From Nostoc sp. 'Peltigera membranacea cyanobiont' N6 (lineage in GTDB: Bacteria; Cyanobacteriota; Cyanobacteriia; Cyanobacteriales; Nostocaceae): a DNA stretch of 44,778 nt. Where the stretch lies: the NCBI RefSeq assembly GCF_002949735.1, contig NZ_CP026685.1, forward strand, positions 1 through 44,778, given 5' to 3'. Both the position numbers and the translations under genes were made by a program. The notes beneath the pieces are model-generated. The model saw nothing but the letters and a program-made list of their open reading frames with translations, did not search any database and was not told the DNA's origin. The stretch's first letter is position 1. The number at the start of each line of letters is the position of its first letter. Positions 7,950 to 14,971 of this stretch are shown piece after piece.

Positions 7950-9794
7950 TCAAATTTGATTAAGCTTGATAACACCCTCACCTATCCAGTCTGCTAAAGA
8001 TGCTCCAACAATTTCATACATCCAGCCCTTGATTTGCTCAACACTAAATCTCTCACCGTTCACTTTAAAGTTGCCTTTGAACTCTCTTACATCAGCTTCA
8101 ATTCGTTCAGTTCTGGTGAGATATTCATACAGCTTTTGCGCCATTGGTGATAGTTTCTTAGGTTCATCTTGGGTGTCACCTGCTTTGTTACCAAGATTAA
8201 ATTCCAGTTCATAAATCCGCTCTAAAGTTGCTTTGTCGATGGTTGGCGGTTCATTACTGTTCACAGGTTTATCAAGCCGAAAATCAATTCGCTTGTGGTC
8301 AAGTTTAGGCAGTTCAATATCAATCCATTGCCCATGCCCAGGTAATTTAATCTTGCCCTGACCGCTAGCTTTTGCCTCTGTGGTGATTGGGTCAATAGTT
8401 GCGATTAGTTCTACTTCTAACAGTGCAGCATCTCGAAGTTTTGATAACCCTTTAGCTTTGGCTAAAATCTCCATTGTGCGGTCGTGAGCTACGAACAAAG
8501 GAATCATTAATTGTTTGCGGGATTCGGTCATGGCACAGCGAAACCATTTACCAATAAAATCCGGGTCGGGCTTCCATTTTTCATCCTCACAATCATCTGG
8601 CATTGGCTCAACAATGTTATCTGTCCAGGTCGTAAACTCCTCAGCGACTACACAGAAATGTTGGTTTGTGTCTCTTAAGTGTTGCGTCCATTGCTCCTCA
8701 ACCATTCCGCTTTCACGATAGGCTTTGTAACGGCGGCGCATTTCACCCATGTACCATTGCATAAAGTCGGCTATTTCCCTGTAACCAGTAATCAGGTTTA
8801 CCCCCCGCCACTCAACTGCTGTACCGTGGGGGTCAAGTACAAAGATTTGATTCCAACCAGCTTGACGCTTATGCCAGATAATCTCTCTGGTAGTCCAGGA
8901 CTTACCTGCACCCATGCCACCAAATATTAAAGTGGGGTAGCCAATGGTGTTTTTAATCCAGCGATATTTGTCACCAGGAGCGATCGCTGTTGCCTCAGAA
9001 CCAGTAACTTTATCGTTGGGGTCAATCGTCCCCGCTAAAGTCTGACTCCCTTGCAGATAGGGCGTTTTCATCTCACGTAGCTGCTTAATGTAATCTGCTT
9101 TCTGTTCTTCGGTCATGCCTGCGGTTTGCGCCTCAAAAATAGCGTCAGTTGCCTCCATTTGGGTAACTTCAATTTCCGTATGGGCGTAAATCTCAGCTTT
9201 TTGGATATCCACAGTGCGGTCATTGGCGACTAGATCCAGGTCAGCTTGTAATTGCACTTCTGCGATCGCAACGTCTCGGTAACTCTCTAGTAGCTCGGAA
9301 CGTGCGGCCATCTCTGCTTTCGCTGCGTCCCGCTTTTGGGCGATGTCTTCAAAAACTGCTCTCTGCTTCTCTTCCGATTGGCAGTGCCGCAGCATCCACC
9401 CAGCAAGCGCAAACCCCAGGAATCCACCAAACGCCAAAAACGGTTTGTAAGGGTTAGTTGCCTTTACCAGCCCATTAACCCCCATAGCTGGGTCACGCAC
9501 TACTTGACGCGGCATTCCTTCTAACTGCCACTGCTCCCAGTAGTAGAGCGTCATTCTGAAAGGTCGGTTATTCTTGTCGTTACACTTTAGGTAGCTTTGG
9601 GGAGTCCGAACGCAGAAATAAATGCGGTCGCTTGATTCCCCTTTCCAAGCCATTGCAGCCGAGCTAATACCTACAGTCAAACTCAGCCCAATTGCAACAG
9701 CTTTTTTATCCATCGGTAACTGTCCAAACCACTTCATTAAACCCGATTGTTGCGACTCGGATAACTGTTTATGTTTCTCGGTTAAGTAATTCAT
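7950..9794 (-). CDS. Membrane-anchored FtsK/TraD/VirB4-like P-loop ATPase
   Basis: 614 residues. Hydrophobic segments near 31-50 and 118-135 anchor the N-terminus. A long charged helical region (about 140-245, repeated Ala/Glu) follows. Walker A is GGMGAGKSW at about 292-300, strand IFVLDPHG at 317-324 is typical of the HerA/FtsK/TraD group, and CVVAEEFTTW at 381-390 is the probable Walker B. The C-terminal 60 residues look like a small winged-helix domain. These ATPases pump DNA or act as coupling proteins for conjugation. It closes a minus-strand operon that starts with a ParM-like actin; no other type IV secretion genes are in the window, although a MobV relaxase is encoded at 23.3-25.0 kb. 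It overlaps the preceding gene by 4 bp. Coupling function is an inference. Confidence 0.72.
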   Translation of the reverse strand: MNYLTEKHKQLSESQQSGLMKWFGQLPMDKKAVAIGLSLTVGISSAAMAWKGESSDRIYFCVRTPQSYLKCNDKNNRPFRMTLYYWEQWQLEGMPRQVVRDPAMGVNGLVKATNPYKPFLAFGGFLGFALAGWMLRHCQSEEKQRAVFEDIAQKRDAAKAEMAARSELLESYRDVAIAEVQLQADLDLVANDRTVDIQKAEIYAHTEIEVTQMEATDAIFEAQTAGMTEEQKADYIKQLREMKTPYLQGSQTLAGTIDPNDKVTGSEATAIAPGDKYRWIKNTIGYPTLIFGGMGAGKSWTTREIIWHKRQAGWNQIFVLDPHGTAVEWRGVNLITGYREIADFMQWYMGEMRRRYKAYRESGMVEEQWTQHLRDTNQHFCVVAEEFTTWTDNIVEPMPDDCEDEKWKPDPDFIGKWFRCAMTESRKQLMIPLFVAHDRTMEILAKAKGLSKLRDAALLEVELIATIDPITTEAKASGQGKIKLPGHGQWIDIELPKLDHKRIDFRLDKPVNSNEPPTIDKATLERIYELEFNLGNKAGDTQDEPKKLSPMAQKLYEYLTRTERIEADVREFKGNFKVNGERFSVEQIKGWMYEIVGASLADWIGEGVIKLNQI

Positions 9795-10339
9795 TTCCTC
9801 TTAGTACCACCAAATAAAAAAATCATTAATATCGCTAGAAATATGCCCACTCCTGCACTATCCATCCAACTTGAAGATTCAGCAGTTTTTGGCTTATAAA
9901 CCGACTCAATAGAAGTCTTAACTGTACTAGTAGAAGTTCTCGATTCATTCCACTCACCAATCGGTTCGCAAAGCGCACACAATAACGCTAACGATGCACT
10001 GCAACCAGTCATTAAATTAGTGACAAAATTATTAAACCCTTCACCCGTTGCAGTGGCAGTAAAGTACAGGTGTGCAGTACCCACAGCAAGGAACATTCCA
10101 ACTGGGTGAACTTGCAACAGATGAAAGGTAAAAATAACTGCCGAATTTAGACAACTACCAGCGACAATTTCACAGGCATTACCAGCACGTCTAAATGTTC
10201 TACCCCGGTTATTTTCTGGCAGTGGTGGTGGTTGTTCTGGTTGTTGATGCTGATGTTGTTGTTGTGATTTCTGTGCCAGCCCTTCATGCAAAAAAGGGCT
10301 GACGCTATGAGGATCTTCATTTCGTTTCCTTACTAGCAT
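9791..10339 (-). CDS. Small membrane protein of the plasmid operon
   Basis: 182 residues, no known family. A Gln/His-rich N-terminal part (QQQHQHQQPEQPPPLPEN at about 31-48) is followed by hydrophobic segments near 66-90, 105-125 and at the C-terminus (GVGIFLAILMIFLFGG), consistent with three or more membrane helices. The ATG at 10339 has AAGG four bases upstream. Its stop overlaps the ATPase start by 4 bp, so the two are probably co-translated and may form one membrane complex. Confidence 0.6.
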   Translation of the reverse strand: MLVRKRNEDPHSVSPFLHEGLAQKSQQQHQHQQPEQPPPLPENNRGRTFRRAGNACEIVAGSCLNSAVIFTFHLLQVHPVGMFLAVGTAHLYFTATATGEGFNNFVTNLMTGCSASLALLCALCEPIGEWNESRTSTSTVKTSIESVYKPKTAESSSWMDSAGVGIFLAILMIFLFGGTKRK

Positions 10340-10360
10340 CAGCCTTACCTAATTAATTGA

Positions 10361-11077
10361 TTATCTGTCGCCTAGTTTCTGCCACAAATTACCCAACATT
10401 GCACCCCAACCGCGAACTGTTCCTGTTGCTGAAACACTAGAAGATGGTGCATGATTTTGGGATTGAATTGGTATCACTTCCTGGGGTGTAAGGTTAGGCT
10501 CTAATGCTCTTGAGCCAAACCTTGCACGGGCTAAAAGTTGTTGTCGTTTCTCTCTTAATCCCGTAGTAATTGCTTGCCTTTCAGCTTGCACAGTTTGCTT
10601 ATTTTCTATGCTGCTGATTTTATTTTCATGCCGCCACAATTCTGTTTGTAAATCTTGATGTAATTGGGCTGCAACTTCAGTTAAAGCGTGTTTACGCTTT
10701 TGGTCAATTCGCAACAAGTCGGCTCTATCTTGGGCATCTATTTTACTCATCTCTGAATCAAATTCAGAATTAAGTTTGCGGATTTTACCAATTGCACCCG
10801 CTACATGAGAACCGTATTGCTTTCTTAATTCTGTCCAAGTTAACTGACCTTTTGTTAACTTTTCCATCGCCTCAAAGACCACCTTGGCATTGTCCAAAAA
10901 TGGTTCTAATCGGTCAGATAATTCTTGGGCATTATTGGCGTAATCCGCAAACTGTTCTAGCTTATTTATATCGGAGAGATAGCCCAGAATATCAGACTCA
11001 AACCCTCCCCATGCTTGCGCCTTCTCGTCAATATGGCTTGCATGACCAAGTACCGGATTACGTATTGCAAAGTCCAT
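10361..11077 (-). CDS. Coiled-coil protein of the plasmid operon
   Basis: About 238 residues, unknown family. The middle (about 90-195) is strongly charged and heptad-like, with RIDQKRKHALTEVAAQLHQD, indicating an extended coiled coil. The C-terminal 50 residues are Pro/Ser/Gly-rich with a terminal MLGNLWQKLGDR. A GTG at 11086 begins the longest frame, but AGGAGTGTCAGCA places a good Shine-Dalgarno eight bases before ATG at 11077, which I prefer. It begins right after the stop of the next gene upstream. A structural or adaptor role beside the actin and ATPase is possible but unproven. Confidence 0.6.
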   Translation of the reverse strand: MDFAIRNPVLGHASHIDEKAQAWGGFESDILGYLSDINKLEQFADYANNAQELSDRLEPFLDNAKVVFEAMEKLTKGQLTWTELRKQYGSHVAGAIGKIRKLNSEFDSEMSKIDAQDRADLLRIDQKRKHALTEVAAQLHQDLQTELWRHENKISSIENKQTVQAERQAITTGLREKRQQLLARARFGSRALEPNLTPQEVIPIQSQNHAPSSSVSATGTVRGWGAMLGNLWQKLGDR

Positions 11078-11088
11078 TGCTGACACTC

Positions 11089-11631
11089 CTAATAAGGTAT
11101 GTTGTCGTAGTTGATATCATCGTCAGATTCTGGTACTTCATCCCAGTAACCCATCTCTTCAAATCGGCTATAAATTCTCGTTCCTAGCTGCCTTACGGGG
11201 TCGTCAAAATCTTCAGAAATTAAATCAAATCTGTTCTCACCAAATGCCAAGATATTTGCAATGTCCGCATCAATCCCATTACCCAAGAATTGACCAAATG
11301 CAGCAGAGTATGGATGGTCATCAATGCTTGAATGAGTTGCTAAGAATTCAGTTCCGGTGAAGGGTGGGTAATCTTCACTCTCGAATATTGGTGTAGAAAG
11401 TGCTTCAATATCCGCCTCAACCATTGCTGCCCACTGTTCAGGATTTTCTACTTTGAATTGCTGCTTTCTTAGGGCGGAGTCAGTCAGAGGTGATTTGCCC
11501 CAATCATTGGGATTTTTGTAATCGAGTGCCATCCTGTTAAGATCCTTATGTACTTTCGTTTTTGCGGCGAGAGATACGTCCCGGAGTGGGGCGATTGCAA
11601 TGATTGGTCGTCGGTGCAATCGCTTCATCAT
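11089..11631 (-). CDS. Unknown acidic protein of the plasmid operon
   Basis: 180 residues. The N-terminus is basic (MMKRLHRRPIIAIAP), the rest acidic and rich in aromatic residues, ending DDDINYDNIPY. No motif recognised. Its start overlaps the stop of the preceding gene (TGATG arrangement), so translation is probably coupled. Confidence 0.55.
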   Translation of the reverse strand: MMKRLHRRPIIAIAPLRDVSLAAKTKVHKDLNRMALDYKNPNDWGKSPLTDSALRKQQFKVENPEQWAAMVEADIEALSTPIFESEDYPPFTGTEFLATHSSIDDHPYSAAFGQFLGNGIDADIANILAFGENRFDLISEDFDDPVRQLGTRIYSRFEEMGYWDEVPESDDDINYDNIPY

Positions 11632-11825
11632 CAGTTTTCACAAAACTCAACAAGTTCAAAAACCTCCCTCTGCACTTGGTTTTGGCTTAATTCTTTTCGT
11701 TTGCCTTTCGAGTCATTGAAAATGAAAGGTGCATTGACTCGGCAATTAGAGCGGTGGCTGTAGCGCAGTTGTTGACCACGGAATTCATAGAGGTGGTTAC
11801 GTTGCAAGGCTGTCATTGAAAGCAT
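11631..11825 (-). CDS. Unknown 64-aa protein of the plasmid operon
   Basis: Start chosen at ATG 11825 because GAGGG lies eight bases upstream; a TTG at 11840 would add five residues. The product is basic and polar (LRYSHRSNCRVNAPFIF). It overlaps the end of the preceding gene by 29 bp and the following one by 1 bp. No family recognised. Confidence 0.5.
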   Translation of the reverse strand: MLSMTALQRNHLYEFRGQQLRYSHRSNCRVNAPFIFNDSKGKRKELSQNQVQREVFELVEFCEN

Positions 11826-12066
11826 TTGTTTGTCCCTCAACTTGGGAATAAAACTCGATATTTAGAATTGCTTCGTGAATCTCCATCAAGGCTTGCACTG
11901 CATCGCCCATCTTTAAGTCATTCGATGTACTGAACCTTTCGGAGGCTTCGATTTGTTGATAATTTGGGGATGCTTGTACAAACCTAAGAGTCTGTTCGCA
12001 ACCGAGGATAATGGTCATTATTTCGGTTGTTGTTAGCGATGGTTGTGTCTGCATTGTGTCGCTCAT
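11797..12066 (-). CDS. Unknown 89-aa helical protein of the plasmid operon
   Basis: Predominantly helical and mildly acidic: LTTTEIMTIILGCEQTLRFV and AVQALMEIHEAILNIEFY. No motif known to me. It sits 19 bp downstream of the 83-aa gene and overlaps the next gene. Inclusion rests on operon context and natural composition. Confidence 0.5.
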   Translation of the reverse strand: MSDTMQTQPSLTTTEIMTIILGCEQTLRFVQASPNYQQIEASERFSTSNDLKMGDAVQALMEIHEAILNIEFYSQVEGQTNAFNDSLAT

Positions 12067-12085
12067 AATTTATTTAATTACCTTC

Positions 12086-12337
12086 CTATCGCCAAGTTTT
12101 CATTCCAATCCAAGTCGGCACAGTGCCATACTTTTCGCAAAACTTTGATTTAGACAATTCATCTTCTAGTGGACAAGCCAACGGTGAAGCCAGCGCCACA
12201 ACAACTTCCGCGAATTCGTGAGGCTTGCACAAGTCTCTTTCATGTTCATCATTAATCGGTCGAAAAATAGATACGTGTCCCGTTGGGTCTTCGTCGTCGG
12301 CTTGCCAACAAATATTTACGATTCGTTCTATGGTCAT
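12086..12337 (-). CDS. Unknown 83-aa protein of the plasmid operon
   Basis: 83 residues with three cysteines beyond C10 (CKPHEF, CPLEDE, KFCEKYG) that could coordinate metal, though spacing does not match a named zinc fold. Start ATG overlaps the stop of the membrane-protein gene upstream by 4 bp. A frame on the same strand at 12252-12521 is a shadow of this gene and its neighbour. Confidence 0.55.
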   Translation of the reverse strand: MTIERIVNICWQADDEDPTGHVSIFRPINDEHERDLCKPHEFAEVVVALASPLACPLEDELSKSKFCEKYGTVPTWIGMKTWR

Positions 12338-12558
12338 GACTTCTTTCCTTTCCTTTGGGTTTTGATTGGTGCGGCTGGCGCTTCTGGCTGGTTCGGCTTT
12401 TGAAGTACATAGCTGATAGCCCCTGCACCTCCCACAGCTGCGGCAATGGTGAACATATTGTTACGACCGAAGTACTGCACTCCGAAATAGCCAAAAGCGA
12501 TCGCTGCTGCTGTTGCACCAATGCCTAAAAGCGTGTTTCTAAATCTGGATTTGGTCAT
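12334..12558 (-). CDS. Small two-helix membrane protein of the plasmid operon
   Basis: 74 residues with hydrophobic stretches LLGIGATAAAIAFGYFGVQY and MFTIAAAVGGAGAISYVL, and a basic tail KTQRKGKKS. A hairpin of two membrane helices with the tail in the cytosol is likely. It overlaps neighbours by 4 bp on both sides, the signature of a coupled operon. Function unknown. Confidence 0.6.
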   Translation of the reverse strand: MTKSRFRNTLLGIGATAAAIAFGYFGVQYFGRNNMFTIAAAVGGAGAISYVLQKPNQPEAPAAPIKTQRKGKKS

Positions 12559-12788
12559 GCTGCCCCTTTGAAATTAGTGACCATTGCGCTAAGTGCTGAT
12601 TTATTCGGCTGCGTAGATTGCACTGTTTCGGGTTTGGGTGATGATTGGACATTACCGTGTTGAAAAATCAGCTTCTCTACACCTGCTGATAATGCTTGTG
12701 TCGGTGCATCTTGAGGTAAATCAAAAATCTTGCACAATTCAATTACTGCTAGGTAGGAGATGGTTATACGCCGAGATTCGTAATTCAT
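12555..12788 (-). CDS. Unknown 77-aa protein following the actin gene
   Basis: 77 residues, N-terminal helix (SYLAVIELCKIFDLP) and a polar Ser/Gln/Pro-rich second half. It lies 3 bp after the stop of the ParM-like gene, where an actin-operon adaptor might be expected, but no RHH or HTH is visible. Not assigned. Confidence 0.5.
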   Translation of the reverse strand: MNYESRRITISYLAVIELCKIFDLPQDAPTQALSAGVEKLIFQHGNVQSSPKPETVQSTQPNKSALSAMVTNFKGAA

Positions 12789-12791
12789 TGA

Positions 12792-13907
12792 TTAGGCTCC
12801 AATTGATATTTGAGTTAATAGTTTCAACCCCAAGGCATTGATGAATTGGGGATTATTCAAGACCACAAAGCCTAAACCGGCTAGGTTCTGATCCACTACT
12901 GGCAGTGAAACACCCCCACCCCAGGCGACAAGGTATTTAGCGCGGTCTAGATAATTGCCAGCAGTCACAAAGTTGGCAAATTTCTCAATCCTGTTACTCC
13001 ACCACTGATCAAGGCATTGGCTGTACTCGGTTTCAAACTTCTTACCTGTCAGGTGGTTGCCGCCGTATGTGAAAGTGCCTTCTAGAATCCCTTGGTTAAC
13101 GAGACTGGGCGAGTGTTTCACATCCTTGGACAGCAGACTTACTCTGTCGTTTCGCTTGTCGAGGGTTTCTGCAATCATGGTATGCAGTTCACCGCAACCG
13201 CCTTCAATCAGGTGACGGTCAATCACTGCACCACTGCCGTTGAACACGGTAATCAACCAAGTGGATGAACCGATATCAAGTGCGATCGCTAATTCTGAGG
13301 GGTCAAGTACCAGGGATGCTTCACCGAATAAGCAGTGGGCAATGCTTCCAAAACCTTCGGGGTAAATGCCTGTAACTATGATTTCAACTGTCTTGCTGAC
13401 AATGGAACGAGTTACAGGGTGCAGATGTTCAAAGGTGTGAGTCCCTTCAACTCTGCGCTTAATCTCAGTTGCCCAGCGTTCGGGGTTGTGGTTGCTCAAA
13501 CTAATTGAAAGTTTGACACCATCGGGAATATTCAGAACTGCTAAGTCTGCAAGGATGCTTTCTAATGCCAGTTCTGCTTTTTTGGCTTTGTCCTCGTGCA
13601 GCAAAGTATGGTCACTTTGAGCTAGAGCCGCACTGCCCCAGAAGAATTGAACGTCTTTTAAGTCAAGCCGCGTTCCTTCTACATATCGCAGCCATGCCCC
13701 ATCTTTTGAGATGGTTTCGTGGTGCATGATGTTGCGGTTGCGAACAAGTGAGTATGCGGCTGGCATCATGATCGAAAAATCACCGATGATTGCTTTGCCA
13801 TACCCTGCACCTGAGTCTTTTCCGGCGATGAGGTCAGTTAGCCCGGATTTGGCTAACAAGTCTGCCTGAACTAGCCAATTTTTGGCATTGGTGTATACGG
13901 TTGTCAT
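12792..13907 (-). CDS. ParM/StbA-like actin-fold ATPase
   Basis: Actin superfamily signature in three places: a phosphate-1 motif DSGAGYGKAIIGDF near the N-terminus, a phosphate-2 motif ALDIGSSTWLITVFNGSG mid-protein, and an adenosine motif VAWGGGVSLPVV near the C-terminus. Size (371 residues from ATG 13907) fits plasmid-segregation actins. A TTG at 13964 would add 19 basic residues without a ribosome-binding site, so ATG 13907 is preferred. ParM-type filaments push plasmid copies apart through an RHH adaptor bound to centromere repeats. A divergent RHH gene (14161) and repeated operators in the 253-bp spacer fit that arrangement. The gene leads a tightly packed operon ending in a membrane ATPase, which is unusual for a simple segregation locus, so another cytoskeletal role in DNA transfer is possible. 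Confidence 0.8.
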   Translation of the reverse strand: MTTVYTNAKNWLVQADLLAKSGLTDLIAGKDSGAGYGKAIIGDFSIMMPAAYSLVRNRNIMHHETISKDGAWLRYVEGTRLDLKDVQFFWGSAALAQSDHTLLHEDKAKKAELALESILADLAVLNIPDGVKLSISLSNHNPERWATEIKRRVEGTHTFEHLHPVTRSIVSKTVEIIVTGIYPEGFGSIAHCLFGEASLVLDPSELAIALDIGSSTWLITVFNGSGAVIDRHLIEGGCGELHTMIAETLDKRNDRVSLLSKDVKHSPSLVNQGILEGTFTYGGNHLTGKKFETEYSQCLDQWWSNRIEKFANFVTAGNYLDRAKYLVAWGGGVSLPVVDQNLAGLGFVVLNNPQFINALGLKLLTQISIGA

Positions 13908-14065
13908 GGTTCTGTTGTTTGTTAAAGTCTTGATTTTTCTGGCTTGGCGTTGATTTTTAGTCAAATCACGATAAACCCAGATATCCAGTTAGGGGCAAGC
14001 CAAAGCATCACTTTCTGGCTTCTATTGCCTTTGTTGGGTGGCTGTTTTTGGCTTGCATCTTTAAT

Positions 14066-14162
14066 ATAGCTCGAAAACTCGAATACTCAAGTACTCGAAA
14101 AGTAATATTTACTTATACTTTGGCGATAATTAAGAAAATTAATTAATGAGTATTTGAGCTAT
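14066..14162. promoter_or_regulatory. Operator/centromere-like repeats between ParM-like and RHH genes
   Basis: Four adjacent 8-bp units GCTCGAAA, ACTCGAAT, ACTCAAGT, ACTCGAAA run from 14069 to 14100. The 15-mer ATAGCTCNAAWACTC occurs at 14066-14080 (plus) and inverted at 14148-14162, where it overlaps the RHH gene's ATG. Tandem heptad/octad repeats of this kind are typical targets of RHH dimers. A TATACT box near 14115 may serve the RHH gene. Confidence 0.6.
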
Positions 14163-14355
14163 GGAGGAAAAGAAAAAACCAGGAAGACCATCTACCAATA
14201 AAGATGACCCTGTTTATGTCCGTGCCAGAGTGCCACGAGAACTTCACAAATCTTTCAAGCTTGCTTGCACAGAAGATGATTTGGTTATGGAAGATGTAGT
14301 CAAGGATTTGATTAAAGACTGGCTTACAAGAAGAGGCAAGAAAAATTCAGCTTAG
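14161..14355 (+). CDS. RHH DNA-binding protein (CopG/ParG-like)
   Basis: 64 residues: a basic flexible N-terminus (MEEKKKPGRPS), a beta strand VYVRARVP, then two helices (ELHKSFKLACTEDD and VMEDVVKDLIKDWLTRR), the canonical ribbon-helix-helix layout. Such proteins repress plasmid replication (CopG) or serve as partition adaptors (ParG, ParR). The gene diverges from the ParM-like operon. Its start codon lies within an inverted copy of the 15-mer repeat, further copies occur just after its stop and, in part, at the repA start, so it probably autoregulates and may also govern repA and the ParM operon. Direct targets are inferred from site placement. Confidence 0.8.
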   Translation: MEEKKKPGRPSTNKDDPVYVRARVPRELHKSFKLACTEDDLVMEDVVKDLIKDWLTRRGKKNSA

Positions 14356-14361
14356 ATTTCG

Positions 14362-14376
14362 GAGTATTAGAGCTAT
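14362..14376 (-). promoter_or_regulatory. Third copy of the RHH operator-like 15-mer
   Basis: GAGTATTAGAGCTAT (complement ATAGCTCTAATACTC) lies seven bases after the RHH gene stop, at the head of the repA leader. A partial copy, AGTATTTGAG (14952-14961), overlaps the Shine-Dalgarno region of the CyRepA1 gene. Confidence 0.5.
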
Positions 14377-14971
14377 ATAATAAGTTAGAGTCCTGTAACT
14401 TCTCCCAATTTTCAGTTTGAGAGGAGGTGAGATGAATGAAGGCAACGTACAGAACTTCAATTACTTGAAAAACTATCAACTTTTATTAAGTAATTTCAAG
14501 TAAAAGTCAGGTCTTGTTAGATAGAAGACGACCAGAAGTTCTGTAAGATCAGGCTATTACCTAAATCAAGCTTGTAAAGGAGGTAAATATACAACAGCAC
14601 CAGAAATTAAAAGGGCAAAGCGCTACTAGGTAGTAAACGTTTTGCCCGACAGTAAAAACTAAATATTTCAAATTACTTGGAAGCGGGGTTTATCTCTAGA
14701 CGACCAAAGAAGTGGAAGGAAGGTGAGATGTCTAACCACTAATTGGCAAAAGAGACTAGTCCGCGCTGCTTACTCATAATTATATATGAGTTGCTGTGGC
14801 AATTTATAAATTTCTGCTTGCAGATTTTGGCAAGAAAATTCATTAAATTGTTTTTATTAGCTCAAAAAAGGGCAAATTCAAGCAATACAGCGAATTATGT
14901 AGATATTAGGTTTTAGCAGCGCGATAACCCCCTCCAGATACTGAAAACCAAAGTATTTGAGGGAAAAATCC
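14377..14971 (+). promoter_or_regulatory. Long leader of the replication gene with mini-ORFs and a hairpin
   Basis: About 600 bp without a full gene. It contains a 23-codon ORF with a strong Shine-Dalgarno (14432-14503), a second good Shine-Dalgarno (GGAAGGTGAG) before a four-codon ORF MSNH near 14728, an orphan AAAGGAGGTAAA near 14577, and a stem GGGCAAA (14613-14619) with TTTGCCC (14641-14647) enclosing TACT/AGTA. GACGACCA is repeated near 14528 and 14700. This resembles post-transcriptional control of rep genes by leader peptides or antisense RNA. Confidence 0.45.
14432..14503 (+). CDS. Putative 23-aa leader peptide upstream of repA
   Basis: GAGGAGGTGAG lies directly before ATG at 14432; the peptide is MNEGNVQNFNYLKNYQLLLS plus three residues. 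The ribosome-binding site is stronger than for most genes in the window, which argues for real translation. A regulatory role in the repA leader is inferred. Confidence 0.4.
   Translation: MNEGNVQNFNYLKNYQLLLSNFK

Noticed and set aside
12252..12521. 89-aa minus-strand ORF
   Set aside because: Overlaps two genes with coupled stop/start junctions in other frames; a shadow.
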